Source: Protonemura montana
Taxonomy: Eukaryota; Arthropoda; Insecta; Plecoptera; Nemouridae
Length of the DNA: 64,000 nt
Assembly (NCBI GenBank): GCA_947568835.1
Contig: CANOQG010000007.1
Span: 620,001 to 684,000 of the forward strand
Reading direction: 5' to 3'
This document shows positions 1 to 12,971 of the stretch, piece after piece. The position numbers and the translations under genes were made by a program. Below the pieces are notes generated by a model. The model was not told where the DNA came from and did not search any database. It was given only the letters and a program-made list of their open reading frames with translations. How positions within the stretch are numbered: position 1 is the stretch's first letter; every line of letters begins with the position of its first letter.

Positions 1-1605
1 CATGTCCTGCCCTATGTCCTGCCCCATGTCCTGCCCCATGTCCTGCCCTATGTTCTGTCCCATGTCCTGTCCCATGTCCTGCCCCATGTCCTGCCCCATG
101 TCCTTCCCTATGTCCTGTCCCATGTCCTGCCCCATGTCCTGCCCCATGTCCTGCTCCATGTCCTGTCCCATGTCCTGCCCCATGTCCTGCCCCATGTCCT
201 GCCCCATGTCCTGCCCTATGTCCTGTCCCATGTCCTGCCCCATGTCCTGCCCCATGTCCTGCCCCATGTCCTGCCCCATGTCTTTCCCCATGTCCCATGT
301 CCTGCCTCATGTCCTGCCCCATGTCCTGCCCCATAGCCTGGCCAATGTCCTGCCCCATGTCCTGTCCCATGTCCTGCCCCATGTTTTGCCCCATGTCCTG
401 CCCCATGTCCTGCCCTATGTCCTGTCCCATGTCCTGCCCCATGTCCTGCCCCATGTCCTGTCCCATGTCCTGCCTCATGTCCTACCCCATGTCCTGCCCT
501 ATGTCCTGCCCCATGTCCTGCCCCATGTCCTGCCCCATGTCCTGCGCCATGTCCTGCCCCATGTCCTGTCCCATGTCATGTCCCATGTCCTGCTCCATGT
601 CCTGCCCCATGTCCTGCCCCATGGCCTGCCCTATGTCCTGCCCCATGTCCTGCCCCATGTCCTGCCCCATGTCCTGCCCCATGTCCTGCCCCATGTCCTG
701 CCCCATGTCCCATGTCCTGCCCCATGATCTGCCCCATGTCCTGCCCCATGTCCTGCCCCATGTCCTGCCCCATGTCTTGCCCCATGTCCCATGTCCTGCC
801 CCATGTCCTGCCCCATGTCCTACCCCATGTCCTGCCCTATGTCCTGTCTTATGTCCTGCCCCATGTCCTGCCCCATGTCCTGCTCCATGTCCTTCCCCTG
901 TCCTGCCCTATGTCCCATGTCCTGCCCCATGTCCTGCCTCATGTCCTGCCCCATGTCCTGCCCTATGTCCTGTCCCATGTCCTGCCCCATTTCCTGCCCC
1001 ATCTCCTGCTCCATGTCCTGCCCCATGTCCTGCCCCATGTCCCATGTCCTGCCCCATGTCCTGCCCCATGTCCTGTCCCATGTCCTGCCTCATGTCCTGC
1101 CCCATGTCCTGCCCCATGTCCTGCCCCATGTCCTGCCCCATGTCCTGTCCCATGTCCTGCCCCATGTCATGCCCCATGTCCTGCCCCATGTCCTGCCCCA
1201 TGTCCCATGTCCTGCCCCATGTCCTGCCCTTTGTCCTGTCCCATTTCCTGCCCCATGTCCTGGCCTATGTCCCGCCCCATGTCCTGCTCCATGTCCTGCC
1301 CCATGTTCTGCCCCATGTCCTGTCCCATGTCTTGCCCCATGTCCCATGTCCTGCCCCATGTCCTGCCCCATGTCCTGCCCCATGTCCTTCCCTATGTCCT
1401 GTCCCATGTCCTGCCCCATGTCCTGCCCCATGTCCTGCTCCATGTCCTCCCCCTGTCCTGCCCCATGTCCCATGTCCTGCCCCATGTCCTGCCCCATGTC
1501 CTGCCCCATGTCCTGCCCTTTGTCCTGTCCCATGTCCTGCCCCATGTCCTGCCCCATGTCCTGCCCTATGTCCTGCCCCTTGTCTTGCCCCATGTCCCAT
1601 GTCCT
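1..1605 (+). repeat. Higher-order repeat copy, partner of 3553-5157
   Basis: The order of variant units here recurs 3,552 bp downstream. The unusual unit CCATAGCCTG at 331 is found again at 3883. The 11-bp variant TCCTTCCCCTGTCC, the TTTGTCC/ATTTCC/TGGCC/TCCCGCC cluster near 1230-1278 and the 7-bp units all keep the same spacing. The window begins inside this copy, so its true start is unknown. Near 1605 the match breaks because about 163 bp present in the downstream copy are missing. The match then resumes at offset 3,715 bp: the unit CATATCCTG begins at 1677 and again at 5392. Confidence 0.85.
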
Positions 1606-1886
1606 GCTCCATGTCCTGCCCCATGTCTTACCTCATGTCCCATGTCCTGCCTCATGTCCTGCCCCATGTCCTGCCTCATATCCTGCCCCATGTCCTGCCC
1701 CATGTCCTGCCCCATGTCCTGTCCCATGTCCTGCCCAATGTCCTGCCCCATGTCCTGCTCCATGTCCTGCCCCATGTCCTGCCCCATGTCCTGCCCTATG
1801 TCCTGCCCCATGTCCTGCCCCATGTCCTGCCCCATGTCCTGCCCTATGTCCTTCCCCATGTCCTGCCCCATGTCCTGCCCCATGTC

Positions 1887-2812
1887 CTGTCCCATGTCAT
1901 GTCCCATGTCCTGCTCCATGTCCTGCCCCATGTCCTGCCCCATGTCCTGCACTATGTCCTGCCCCATGTCCTGCCCCATGTCCTGCCCCATGTCCTGCCC
2001 CATGTCCTGCCCCATGTCCTGCCCCATGTCCTGCCCCATGTCCCATGTCCTGCCCCATGTCCTGCCCCTTGTCCTGTCCCATTTCCTACCCCATGTCCTA
2101 CCCCATGTCCTGCCCCATGTCCTGCCCCATGTCCTGCCCCATGTCCTGCCTCATGTCCTGCCCCATGTCTTGCCCCATGTCCCATGTCCTGCCCCATGTC
2201 CTGCCCCATGTCCTGCCCCATGTCCTGCCCTATGTCCTGTCTTATGTCCTGCCCCATGTAATGCCCCATGTCCTTCTCCATGTCCTCCCCCTGTCCTGCC
2301 CTATGTCTTATGTCCTGCCCTATGTCCTGCCTCATGTCCTGCCCCATGTCCTGCCCTATGTCCTGTCCCATGTCCTGCCCCATTTCCTGCCCCATGTCCT
2401 GCTCCATGTCCTGCCCCATGTCCTGCCCCATGTCCCGCTCCATGTCCTCCCCCTGTCCTGCCTCATGTCCCATGTCCTGCCCCATGTCCTGCCCCATGTC
2501 CTGCCCCATGTTTTGCCCCATGTCCTGCCCCATGTCCTGCCCTATGTCCTGTCCCATGTCCTGCCCCATGTCCTGCCCCATGTCCTGTCCCATGTCCTGC
2601 CTCATGTCCTACCCCATGTCCTGCCCCATGTCCTGCCCCATGTCCTGCCCTATGTCCTGTCTTATGTCCTGCCCCATGTCCTGCCCCATGTCCTGTCCCA
2701 TGTCATGTCCCATGTCCTGCTCCATGTCCTGCCCCATGTCCTGCCCCATGGCCTGCCCTATGTCCTGCCCCATGTCCTTCCCCATGTCCTGCCCCATGTC
2801 CTGCCCCATGTC
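1887..2812 (+). repeat. 926-bp tandem duplication, first copy
   Basis: The segment from about 1887 to 2500 repeats at 2813-3426 with an offset of 926 bp. The clearest shared marker is CATGTAATGCCC, with its AA at 2260-2261 and again at 3186-3187; I did not see it elsewhere in the window. The variant TGTCCCGCTCC also recurs, at 2431 and 3357. After about 2500 the two copies drift apart, and the second copy has three extra units including TGTCCAGTCCC. Boundaries are soft because breakpoints inside a 12-mer array can slide by whole units. Confidence 0.8.
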
Positions 2813-3738
2813 CTGTCCCATGTCATGTCCCATGTCCTGCTCCATGTCCTGCCCCATGTCCTGCCCCATGTCCTGCCCTATGTCCTGCCCCATGTCCTGC
2901 CCCATGTCCTGCCCCATGTCCTGCCCCATGTCCTGCCCCATGTCCTGCCCCATGTCCTGCCCCATGTCCCATGTCCTGCCCCATGTCCTGCCCCTTGTCC
3001 TGTCCCATTTCCTACCCCATGTCCTACCCCATGTCCTGCCCCATGTCCTGCCCCATGTCCTGCCCCATGTCCTGCCTCATGTCCTGCCCCATGTCTTGCC
3101 CCATGTCCCATGTCCTGCCCCATGTCCTGCCCCATGTCCTGCCCCATGTCCTGCCCTATGTCCTGTCTTATGTCCTGCCCCATGTAATGCCCCATGTCCT
3201 TCTCCATGTCCTCCCCCTGTCCTGCCCTATGTCTTATGTCCTGCCCTATGTCCTGCCTCATGTCCTGCCCCATGTCCTGCCCTATGTCCTGTCCCATGTC
3301 CTGCCCCATTTCCTGCCCCATGTCCTGCTCCATGTCCTGCCCCATGTCCTGCCCCATGTCCCGCTCCATGTCCTCCCCCTGTCCTGCCTCATGTCCCATG
3401 TCCTGCCCCATGTCCTGCCCCATGTCCTGCCCCATGTCCTGCCCCATGTCCAGTCCCATGTCCTGCCCCATGTTTTGCCCCATGTCCTGTCCAATGTCCT
3501 GCCTCATGTCCTGCCCCATGTCCTGCCCCATGTCCTGCCCCATGTCCTGCCCCATGTCCTGCCCTATGTCCTGCCCCATGTCCTGCCCCATGTCCTGCCC
3601 TATGTCCTGTCCCATGTCCTGTCCCATGTCCTGCCCCATGTCCTGCCCCATGTCCTTCCCTATGTCCTGTCCCATGTCCTGCCCCATGTCCTGCCCCATG
3701 TCCTGCTCCATGTCCTGTCCCATGTCCTGCCCCATGTC
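2813..3738 (+). repeat. 926-bp tandem duplication, second copy
   Basis: This segment directly follows its partner at 1887-2812. The match is clear for roughly the first 610 bp. It then carries an insertion of three units near 3440-3470, including the private unit ATGTCCAGTCCC, and merges into the module that starts the second 3,552-bp higher-order copy. Confidence 0.75.
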
Positions 3739-5157
3739 CTGCCCCATGTCCTGCCCCATGTCCTGCCCTATGTCCTGTCCCATGTCCTGCCCCATGTCCT
3801 GCCCCATGTCCTGCCCCATGTCCTGCCCCATGTCTTTCCCCATGTCCCATGTCCTGCCTCATGTCCTGCCCCATGTCCTGCCCCATAGCCTGGCCAATGT
3901 CCTGCCCCATGTCCTGTCCCATGTCCTGCCCCATGTTTTGCCCCATGTCCTGCCCCATGTCCTGCCCTATGTCCTGTCCCATGTCCTGCCCCATGTCCTG
4001 CCCCATGTCCTGTCCCATGTCCTGCCTCATGTCCTACCCCATGTCCTGCCCCATGTCCTGCCCCATGTCCTGCCCTATGTCCTGTCTTATGTCCTGCCCC
4101 ATGTCCTGCCCCATGTCCTGTCCCATGTCATGTCCCATGTCCTGCTCCATGTCCTGCCCCATGTCCTGCCCCATGGCCTGCCCTATGTCCTGCCCCATGT
4201 CCTGCCCCATGTCCTGCCCCATGTCCTGCCCCATGTCCTGCCCCATGTCCTGCCCCATGTCCCATGTCCTGCCCCATTTCCTGCCCCATGTCCTGCCCCA
4301 TGTCCTGCCCCATGTCCTGCCCCATGTCTTGCCCCATGTCCCATGTCCTGCCCCATGTCCTGCCCCATGTCCTACCCCATGTCCTGCCCTATGTCCTGTC
4401 TTATGTCCTGCCCCATGTCCTGCCCCATGTCCTGCTCCATGTCCTTCCCCTGTCCTGCCCTATGTCCCATGTCCTGCCCCATGTCCTGCCTCATGTCCTG
4501 CCCCATGTCCTGCCCTATGTCCTGTCCCATGTCCTGCCCCATTTCCTGCCCCATCTCCTGCTCCATGTCCTGCCCCATGTCCTGCCCCATGTCCCATGTC
4601 CTGCCCCATGTCCTGCCCCATGTCCTGTCCCATGTCCTGCCTCATGTCCTGCCCCATGTCCTGCCCCATGTCCTGCCCCATGTCCTGCCCCATGTCCTGT
4701 CCCATGTCCTGCCCCATGTCATGCCCCATGTCCTGCCCCATGTCCTGCCCCATGTCCCATGTCCTGCCCCATGTCCTGCCCTTTGTCCTGTCCCATTTCC
4801 TGCCCCATGTCCTGGCCTATGTCCCGCCCCATGTCCTGCCCCATGTCCTGCCCCATGTTCTGCCCCATGTCCTGTCCCATGTCTTGCCCCATGTCCCATG
4901 TCCTGCCCCATGTCCTGCCCCATGTCCTGCCCCATGTCCTTCCCTATGTCCTGTCCCATGTCCTGCCCCATGTCCTGCCCCATGTCCTGCTCCATGTCCT
5001 CCCCCTGTCCTGCCCCATGTCCCATGTCCTGCCCCATGTCCTGCCCCATGTCCTGCCCCATGTCCTGCCCTATGTCCTGTCCCATGTCCTGCCCCATGTC
5101 CTGCCCCATGTCCTGCCCTATGTCCTGCCCCTTGTCTTGCCCCATGTCCCATGTCCT
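3553..5157 (+). repeat. Higher-order repeat copy, partner of 1-1605
   Basis: This copy reproduces the variant order of the window start at an offset of 3,552 bp. It is also the template for later copies: 4.1-4.6 kb matches 7.7-8.2 kb at offset 3,608, and 4.64-5.7 kb matches 8.18-9.2 kb at offset 3,536, the 72-bp change being six units. It is therefore one member of a family of modules of about 3.3-3.6 kb occupying the first 16 kb. Confidence 0.83.
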
Positions 5158-5900
5158 GCCCCATGTCCTGCCCCATGTCCTGCCCCATGTCCTGCCCTAT
5201 GTCCTGCCCCATGTCCTGCCCCATTTTCTGCTCCATGTCCCGCCCCATGTCCTGCCCCATGTCCCATGTCATGCCCCATGTCCTGCCCCATGTCCTGCCC
5301 CATGTCCTGTCCCATGTCCTGCTCCATGTCCTGCCCCATGTCTTACCCCATGTCCCATGTCCTGCCTCATGTCCTGCCCCATGTCCTGCCCCATATCCTG
5401 CCCCATGTCCTGCCCCATGTCCTGCCCCATGTCCTGTCTCATGTCCTGCCCAATGTCCTGCCCCATGTCCTGCTCCATGTCCTGCCCCATGTCCTGCCCC
5501 ATGTCCTGCCCTATGTCCTGCCCCATGTCCTGCCCCATGTCCTGCCCCATGTCCTGCCCTATGTCCTGCCCCATGTCCTGCCCCATGTCCTGCCCTATGT
5601 CCTGTCCCATGTCCTGTCCCATGTCATGTCCCATGTCCTGCTCCATGTCCTGCCCCATGTCCTGCCCCATGTCCTGCCCTATGTCCTGCCCCATGTCCTG
5701 CCCCATGTCCTGCCCCATGTCCTGCTCCATGTCCTGCCCCATGTCCCATGTCCTGCCCCATGTCCTGCCCCATGTCCTGTCCCATGTCCTGCCTCATGTC
5801 CTGCCCCATGTACTGCCCCATGTCCTGCCCCATGTCCTGCCCCATGTCCTGCCCCATGTCCTGTCCCATGTCCTGCCCCATGTCCTGCCCCATGTCCTGC

Positions 5901-7535
5901 TTCAAGTCCTGCCTCATGTCCTGCCCCATGTCCTGCCCCATGTCCTGCCCCATGTCCTGCCCCATGTCCTGCCGTATGTCCTGCACCATGTCCTGCCCCA
6001 TGTCCTGCCCTATGTCCTGTCCCATGTCCTGTCCCATGTCATGTCCCATGTCCTGCTCCATGTCCTGCCCCATGTCCTGCCCCATGTCCCATGTCCTGCC
6101 CCATGTCCTGCCCCATGTCCTGCCCCATGTCCTGCTCCATGTCCTCCCCCTGTCCTGCCTCATGTCCCATGTCCTTCCCCATGTCCTGCCCCATGTCCTG
6201 CCCCATGTCCTGCCCCATGTCCTGTCCCATGTCCTGCCCCATGTTTTGCCCCATGTCCTGCCCCATGTCCTGCAATATGTCCTGTCCCATGTCCTGCCTC
6301 ATGTCCTACCCCATGTCCTGCCCTATGTCCTGCCCCATGTCCTGCCCCATGTCCTGCCCCATGTCCTGCCCCATGTCCTGCCCCATGTCCTGCCCCATGT
6401 CCCGTGTCCTGCCCCATGTCCTGCCCCATGTCCTGCCCCATGTCCTGCTCTATGTCCTGTCTTATGTCCTGCCCCATGTCCTGCCCCATGTCCTGTCCCA
6501 TGTCCTGCCCCATGTCCTGCTTCAAGTCCTGCCTCATGTCCTGCCCCATGTCCTGCCCCATGTCCTGCCCCATGTCCTGCCCCATGTCCTGCCGTATGTC
6601 CTGCACCATGTCCTGCCCCATGTCCTGCCCTATGTCCTGTCCCATGTCCTGTCCCATGTCATGTCCCATGTCCTGCTCCATGTCCTGCCCCATGTCCTGC
6701 CCCATGTCCCATGTCCTGCCCCATGTCCTGCCCCATGTCCTGCCCCATGTCCTGCTCCATGTCCTCCCCCTGTCCTGCCTCATGTCCCATGTCCTTCCCC
6801 ATGTCCTGCCCCATGTCCTGCCCCATGTCCTGCCCCATGTCCTGTCCCATGTCCTGCCCCATGTTTTGCCCCATGTCCTGCCCCATGTCCTGCAATATGT
6901 CCTGTCCCATGTCCTGCCCCATGTCCTGCCCCATGTCCTGTCTCATGTCCTGCCTCATGTCCTACCCCATGTCCTGCCCTATGTCCTGCCCCATGTCCTG
7001 CCCCATGTCCTGCCCCATGTCCTGCTCTATGTCCTGTCTTATGTCCTGCCCCATGTCCTGCCCCATGTCCTGTCCCATGTCCTGCCCCATGTCCTGCTTC
7101 AAGTCCTGCCTCATGTCCTGCCCCATGTCCTGCCCCATGTCCTGCCCCATGTCCTGCCCCATGTCCTGCCGTATGTCCTGCACCATGTCCTGCCCCATGT
7201 CCTGCCCTATGTCCTGTCCCATGTCCTGTCCCATGTCATGTCCCATGTCCTGCTCCATGTCCTGCCCCATGTCCTGCCCCATGTCCCATGTCCTGCCCCA
7301 TGTCCTGCCCCATGTCCTGCCCCATGTCCTGCTCCATGTCCTCCCCCTGTCCTGCCTCATGTCCCATGTCCTTCCCCATGTCCTGCCCCATGTCCTGCCC
7401 CATGTCCTGCCCCATGTCCTGTCCCATGTCCTGCCCCATGTTTTGCCCCATGTCCTGCCCCATGTCCTGCAATATGTCCTGTCCCATGTCCTGCCCCATG
7501 TCCTGCCCCATGTCCTGTCTCATGTCCTGCCTCAT
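5901..7535 (+). repeat. Cluster of three short higher-order modules carrying the TTCAAG tag
   Basis: The double variant ATGTCCTGCTTC followed by AAGTCCTGCCTC occurs at 5901, 6521 and 7098, so the module repeats about every 575-620 bp. Each copy continues with the same ordered set: a GCCGTATG unit, a TGCACC unit, the pair TGTCCC/TGTCATG, a 7-bp unit, the 11-bp variant TCCTCCCCCTGTCC, another 7-bp unit, ATGTCCTTCCCC, ATGTTTTGCCCC and ATGTCCTGCAAT. The same tagged module returns in pairs or singly through the rest of the window, for example at 11012/11637 and 14344/15000. I take it to be the basic short higher-order unit of the array. Confidence 0.8.
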
Positions 7536-7696
7536 GTCCTACCCCATGTCCTGCCCTATGTCCTGCCCCATGTCCTGCCCCATGTCCTGCCCCATGTCCT
7601 GCCCCATGTCCTGCCCCATGTCTTGCCCCATGTCCCGTGTCCTGCCCCATGTCCTGCCCCATGTCCTGCCCCATGTCCTGCTCTATGTCCTGTCTT

Positions 7697-9271
7697 ATGT
7701 CCTGCCCCATGTCCTGCCCCATGTCCTGTCCCATGTCATGTCCCATGTCCTGCTCCATGTCCTGCCCCATGTCCTGCCCCATGGCCTGCCCTATGTCCTG
7801 CCCCATGTCCTGCCCCATGTCCTGCCCCATGTCCTGCCCCATGTCCTGCCCCATGTCCTGCCCCATGTCCCATGTCCTGCCCCATGTCCTGCCCCATGTC
7901 CTGCCCCATGTCCTGCCCCATGTCCTGCCCCATGTCTTGCCCCATGTCCCATGTCCTGCCCCATGTCCTGCCCCATGTCCTACCCCATGTCCTGCCCTAT
8001 GTCCTGTCTTATGTCCTGCCCCATGTCCTGCCCCATGTCCTGCTCCATGTCCTTCCCCTGTCCTGCCCTATGTCCCATGTCCTGCCCCATGTCCTGCCTC
8101 ATGTCCTGCCCCATGTCCTGCCCCATGTCCCATGTCCTGCCCCATGTCCTGCCCCATGTCCTGTCCCATGTCCTGCCTCATGTCCTGCCCCATGTCCTGC
8201 CCCATGTCCTGCCCCATGTCCTGCCCCATGTCCTGTCCCATGTCCTGCCCCATGTCATGCCCCATGTCCTGCCCCATGTCCTGCCCCATGTCCCATGTCC
8301 TGCCCCATGTCCTGCCCTTTGTCCTGTCCCATTTCCTGCCCCATGTCCTGGCCTATGTCCCGCCCCATGTCCTGCCCCATGTCCTGCCCCATGTTCTGCC
8401 CCATGTCCTGTCCCATGTCTTGCCCCATGTCCCATGTCCTGCCCCATGTCCTGCCCCATGTCCTGCCCCATGTCCTTCCCTATGTCCTGTCCCATGTCCT
8501 GCCCCATGATCTGCCCCATGTCCTGCTCCATGTCCTCCCCCTGTCCTGCCCCATGTCCCATGTCCTGCCCCATGTCCTGCCCCATGTCCTGCCCCATGTC
8601 CTGCCCTATGTCCTGTCCAATGTCCTGCCCCATGTCCTGCCCCATGTCCTGCCCTATGTCCTGCCCCTTGTCTTGCCCCATGTCCCATGTCCTGCCCCAT
8701 GTCCTGCCCCATGTCCTGCCCCATGTCCTGCCCTATGTCCTGCCCCATGTCCTGCCCCATTTTCTGCTCCATGTCCCGCCCCATGTCCTGCCCCATGTCC
8801 CATGTCATGCCCCATGTCCTGCCCCATGTCCTGCCCCATGTCCTGTCCCATGTCCTGCTCCATGTCCTGCCCCATGTCTTACCCCATGTCCCATGTCCTG
8901 CCTCATGTCCTGCCCCATGTCCTGCCCCATATCCTGCCCCATGTCCTGCCCCATGTCCTGCCCCATGTCCTGTCTCATGTCCTGCCCAATGTCCTGCCCC
9001 ATGTCCTGCTCCATGTCCTGCCCCATGTCCTGCCCCATGTCCTGCCCTATGTCCTGCCCCATGTCCTGCCCCATGTCCTGCCCCATGTCCTGCCCTATGT
9101 CCTGCCCCATGTCCTGCCCCATGTCCTGCCCTATGTCCTGTCCCATGTCCTGTCCCATGTCATGTCCCATGTCCTGCCCCATGTCCTGCCCCATGTCCTG
9201 CCCCATGTCCTGCTCCATGTCCTGCCCCATGTCCCATGTCCTGCCCCATGTCCTGCCCCATGTCCTGTCCC
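7697..9271 (+). repeat. 1,575-bp tandem duplication, first copy
   Basis: Variant order from about 7697 matches 9272 onward at a constant 1,575-bp offset for most of its length. Private differences in this copy include CCATGATCTGCC near 8506 (a TGA in the MSCP frame) and TGTCCAATG near 8618, both normal in the second copy. Toward its end, near 9170, a run of consensus units replaces a TGCTCC unit, so the final 100 bp are less certain. Confidence 0.83.
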
Positions 9272-10846
9272 ATGTCCTGCCCCATGTCCTGCCCCATGTC
9301 CTGTCCCATGTCATGTCCCATGTCCTGCTCCATGTCCTGCCCCATGTCCTGCCCCATGGCCTGCCCTATGTCCTGCCCCATGTCCTGCCCCATGTCCTGC
9401 CCCATGTCCTGCCCCATGTCCTGCCCCATGTCCTGCCCCATGTCCCATGTCCTGCCCCATGTCCTGCCCCATGTCCTGCCCCATGTCCTGCCCCATGTCC
9501 TGCCCCATGTCTTGCCCCATGTCCCATGTCCTGCCCCATGTCCTGCCCCATGTCCTACCCCATGTCCTGCCCTATGTCCTGTCTTATGTCCTGCCCCATG
9601 TCCTGCCCCATGTCCTGCTCCATGTCCTTCCCCTGTCCTGCCCTATGTCCCATGTCCTGCCCCATGTCCTGCCTCATGTCCTGCCCCATGTCCTGCCCCA
9701 TGTCCCATGTCCTGCCCCATGTCCTGCCCCATGTCCTGTCCCATGTCCTGCCTCATGTCCTGCCCCATGTCCTGCCCCATGTCCTGCCCCATGTCCTGCC
9801 CCATGTCCTGTCCCATGTCCTGCCCCATGTCATGCCCCATGTCCTGCCCCATGTCCTGCCCCATGTCCCATGTCCTGCCCCATGTCCTGCCCTTTGTCCT
9901 GTCCCATTTCCTGCCCCATGTCCTGGCCTATGTCCCGCCCCATGTCCTGCCCCATGTCCTGCCCCATGTTCTGCCCCATGTCCTGTCCCATGTCTTGCCC
10001 CATGTCCCATGTCCTGCCCCATGTCCTGCCCCATGTCCTGCCCCATGTCCTTCCCTATGTCCTGTCCCATGTCCTGCCCCATGTCCTGCCCCATGTCCTG
10101 CTCCATGTCCTCCCCCTGTCCTGCCCCATGTCCCATGTCCTGCCCCATGTCCTGCCCCATGTCCTGCCCCATGTCCTGCCCTATGTCCTGTCCCATGTCC
10201 TGCCCCATGTCCTGCCCCATGTCCTGCCCTATGTCCTGCCCCTTGTCTTGCCCCATGTCCCATGTCCTGCCCCATGTCCTGCCCCATGTCCTGCCCCATG
10301 TCCTGCCCTATGTCCTGCCCCATGTCCTGCCCCATTTTCTGCTCCATGTCACGCCCCATGTCCTGCCTCATGTCCCATGTCATGCCCCATGTCCTGCCCC
10401 ATGTCCTGCCCCATGTCCTGTCCCATGTCCTGCTCCATGTCCTGCCCCATGTCTTACCCCATGTCCCATGTCCTGCCTCATGTCCTGCCCCATGTCCTGC
10501 CCCATATCCTGCCCCATGTCCTGCCCCATGTCCTGCCCCATGTCCTGTCTCATGTCCTGCCCAATGTCCTGCCCCATGTCCTGCTCCATGTCCTGCCCCA
10601 TGTCCTGCCCCATGTCCTGCCCTATGTCCTGCCCCATGTCCTGCCCCATGTCCTGCCCCATGTCCTGCCCTATGTCCTGCCCCATGTCCTGCCCCATGTC
10701 CTGCCCTATGTCCTGTCCCATGTCCTGTCCCATGTCATGTCCCATGTCCTGCTCCATGTCCTGCCCCATGTCCTGCCCCATGTCCTGCCCTATGTCCTGC
10801 CCCATGTCCTGCCCCATGTCCTGCCCCATGTCCTGCTCCATGTCCT
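9272..10846 (+). repeat. 1,575-bp tandem duplication, second copy
   Basis: This copy directly follows its partner and is nearly identical to it in variant order. It carries its own substitution ATGTCACGCCCC near 10348-10359, where the other modules have ATGTCCCGCCCC. From about 9640 it is also the first copy of a larger 3.33-kb repeat, so the two duplication levels overlap. Confidence 0.83.
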
Positions 10847-12971
10847 GCCCCATGTCCCATGTCCTGCCCCATGTCCTGCCCCATGTCCTGTCCCATGTCC
10901 TGCCTCATGTCCTGCCCCATGTACTGCCCCATGTCCTGCCCCATGTCCTGCCCCATGTCCTGCCCCATGTCCTGTCCCATGTCCTGCCCCATGTCCTGCC
11001 CCATGTCCTGCTTCAAGTCCTGCCTCATGTCCTGCCCCATGTCCTGCCCCATGTCCTGCCCCATGTCCTGCCCCATGTCCTGCCGTATGTCCTGCACCAT
11101 GTCCTGCCCCATGTCCTGCCCTATGTCCTGTCCCATGTCCTGTCCCATGTCATGTCCCATGTCCTGCTCCATGTCCTGCCCCATGTCCTGCCCCATGTCC
11201 CATGTCCTGCCCCATGTCCTGCCCCATGTCCTGCCCCATGTCCTGCTCCATGTCCTCCCCCTGTCCTGCCTCATGTCCCATGTCCTTCCCCATGTCCTGC
11301 CCCATGTCCTGCCCCATGTCCTGCCCCATGTCCTGTCCCATGTCCTGCCCCATGTTTTGCCCCATGTCCTGCCCCATGTCCTGCAATATGTCCTGTCCCA
11401 TGTCCTGCCCCATGTCCTGCCCCATGTCCTGTCTCATGTCCTGCCTCATGTCCTACCCCATGTCCTGCCCTATGTCCTGCCCCATGTCCTGCCCCATGTC
11501 CTGCCCCATGTCCTGCCCCATGTCCTGCCCCATGTCCTGCCCCATGTCCTGCCCCATGTCCTGCTCTATGTCCTGTCTTATGTCCTGCCCCATGTCCTGC
11601 CCCATGTCCTGTCCCATGTCCTGCCCCATGTCCTGCTTCAAGTCCTGCCTCATGTCCTGCCCCATGTCCTGCCCCATGTCCTGCCCCATGTCCTGCCCCA
11701 TGTCCTGCCGTATGTCCTGCACCATGTCCTGCCCCATGTCCTGCCCTATGTCCTGTCCCATGTCCTGTCCCATGTCATGTCCCATGTCCTGCTCCATGTC
11801 CTGCCCCATGTCCTGCCCCATGTCCCATGTCCTGCCCCATGTCCTGCCCCATGTCCTGCCCCATGTCCTGCTCTATGTCCTCCCCCTGTCCTGCCTCATG
11901 TCCCATGTCCTTCCCCATGTCCTGCCCCATGTCCTGCCCCATGTCCTGCCCCATGTCCTGTCCCATGTCCTGCCCCATGTTTTGCCCCATGTCCTGCCCC
12001 ATGTCCTGCAATATGTCCTGTCCCATGTCCTGCCCCATGTCCTGCCCCATGTCCTGTCTCATGTCCTGCCTCATGTCCTACCCCATGTCCTGCCCTATGT
12101 CCTGCCCCATGTCCTGCCCCATGTCCTGCCCCATGTCCTGCCCCATGTCCTGCCCCATGTCTTGCCCCATGTCCCGTGTCCTGCCCCATGTCCTGCCCCA
12201 TGTCCTGCCCCATGTCCTGCTCTATGTCCTGTCTTATGTCCTGCCCCATGTCCTGCCCCATGTCCTGTCCCATGTCATGTCCCATGTCCTGCTCCATGTC
12301 CTGCCCCATGTCCTGCCCCATGGCCTGCCCTATGTCCTGCCCCATGTCCTGCCCCATGTCCTGCCCCATGTCCTGCCCCATGTCCTGCCCCATGTCCTGC
12401 CCCATGTCCCATGTCCTGCCCCATGTCCTGCCCCATGTCCTGCCCCATGTCCTGCCCCATGTCCTGCCCCATGTCTTGCCCCATGTCCCATGTCCTGCCC
12501 CATGTCCTGCCCCATGTCCTACCCCATGTCCTGCCCTATGTCCTGTCTTATGTCCTGCCCCATGTCCTGCCCCATGTCCTGCTCCATGTCCTTCCCCTGT
12601 CCTGCCCTATGTCCCATGTCCTGCCCAATGTCCTGCCTCATGTCCTGCCCCATGTCCTGCCCTATGTCCTGTCCCATGTCCTGCCCCATTTCCTGCCCCA
12701 TCTCCTGCTCCATGTCCTGCCCCATGTCCTGCCCCATGTCCCATGTCCTGCCCCATGTCCTGCCCCATGTCCTGTCCCATGTCCTGCCTCATGTCCTGCC
12801 CCATGTCCTGCCCCATGTCCTGCCCCATGTCCTGCCCCATGTCTTGCCCCATGTCCCATGTCCTGCCCCATGTCCTGCCCCATGTCCTACCCCATGTCCT
12901 GCCCTATGTCCTGTCTTATGTCCTGCCCCATGTCCTGCCCCATGTCCTGCTCCATGTCCTTCCCCTGTCCT
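9640..12971 (+). repeat. 3.33-kb higher-order repeat, first copy
   Basis: This segment matches 12972-16203. The offset is 3,332 bp up to about 11.5 kb and 3,363 bp from about 11.6 kb on. The change of 31 bp is not a multiple of 12 and reflects length-variant units as well as whole-unit changes. The TTCAAG tags at 11012 and 11637 recur at 14344 and 15000, and the TGCAAT tags recur with the same offsets. Confidence 0.85.

Noticed and set aside
482..706. Many minus-strand open frames of 60-320 codons reading GQDM, GAGH or GRTW repeats
   Set aside because: They are the complementary reading of the same 12-mer and simply end at recurring point variants that create stops. Their regular recurrence tracks the higher-order repeats, not genes.
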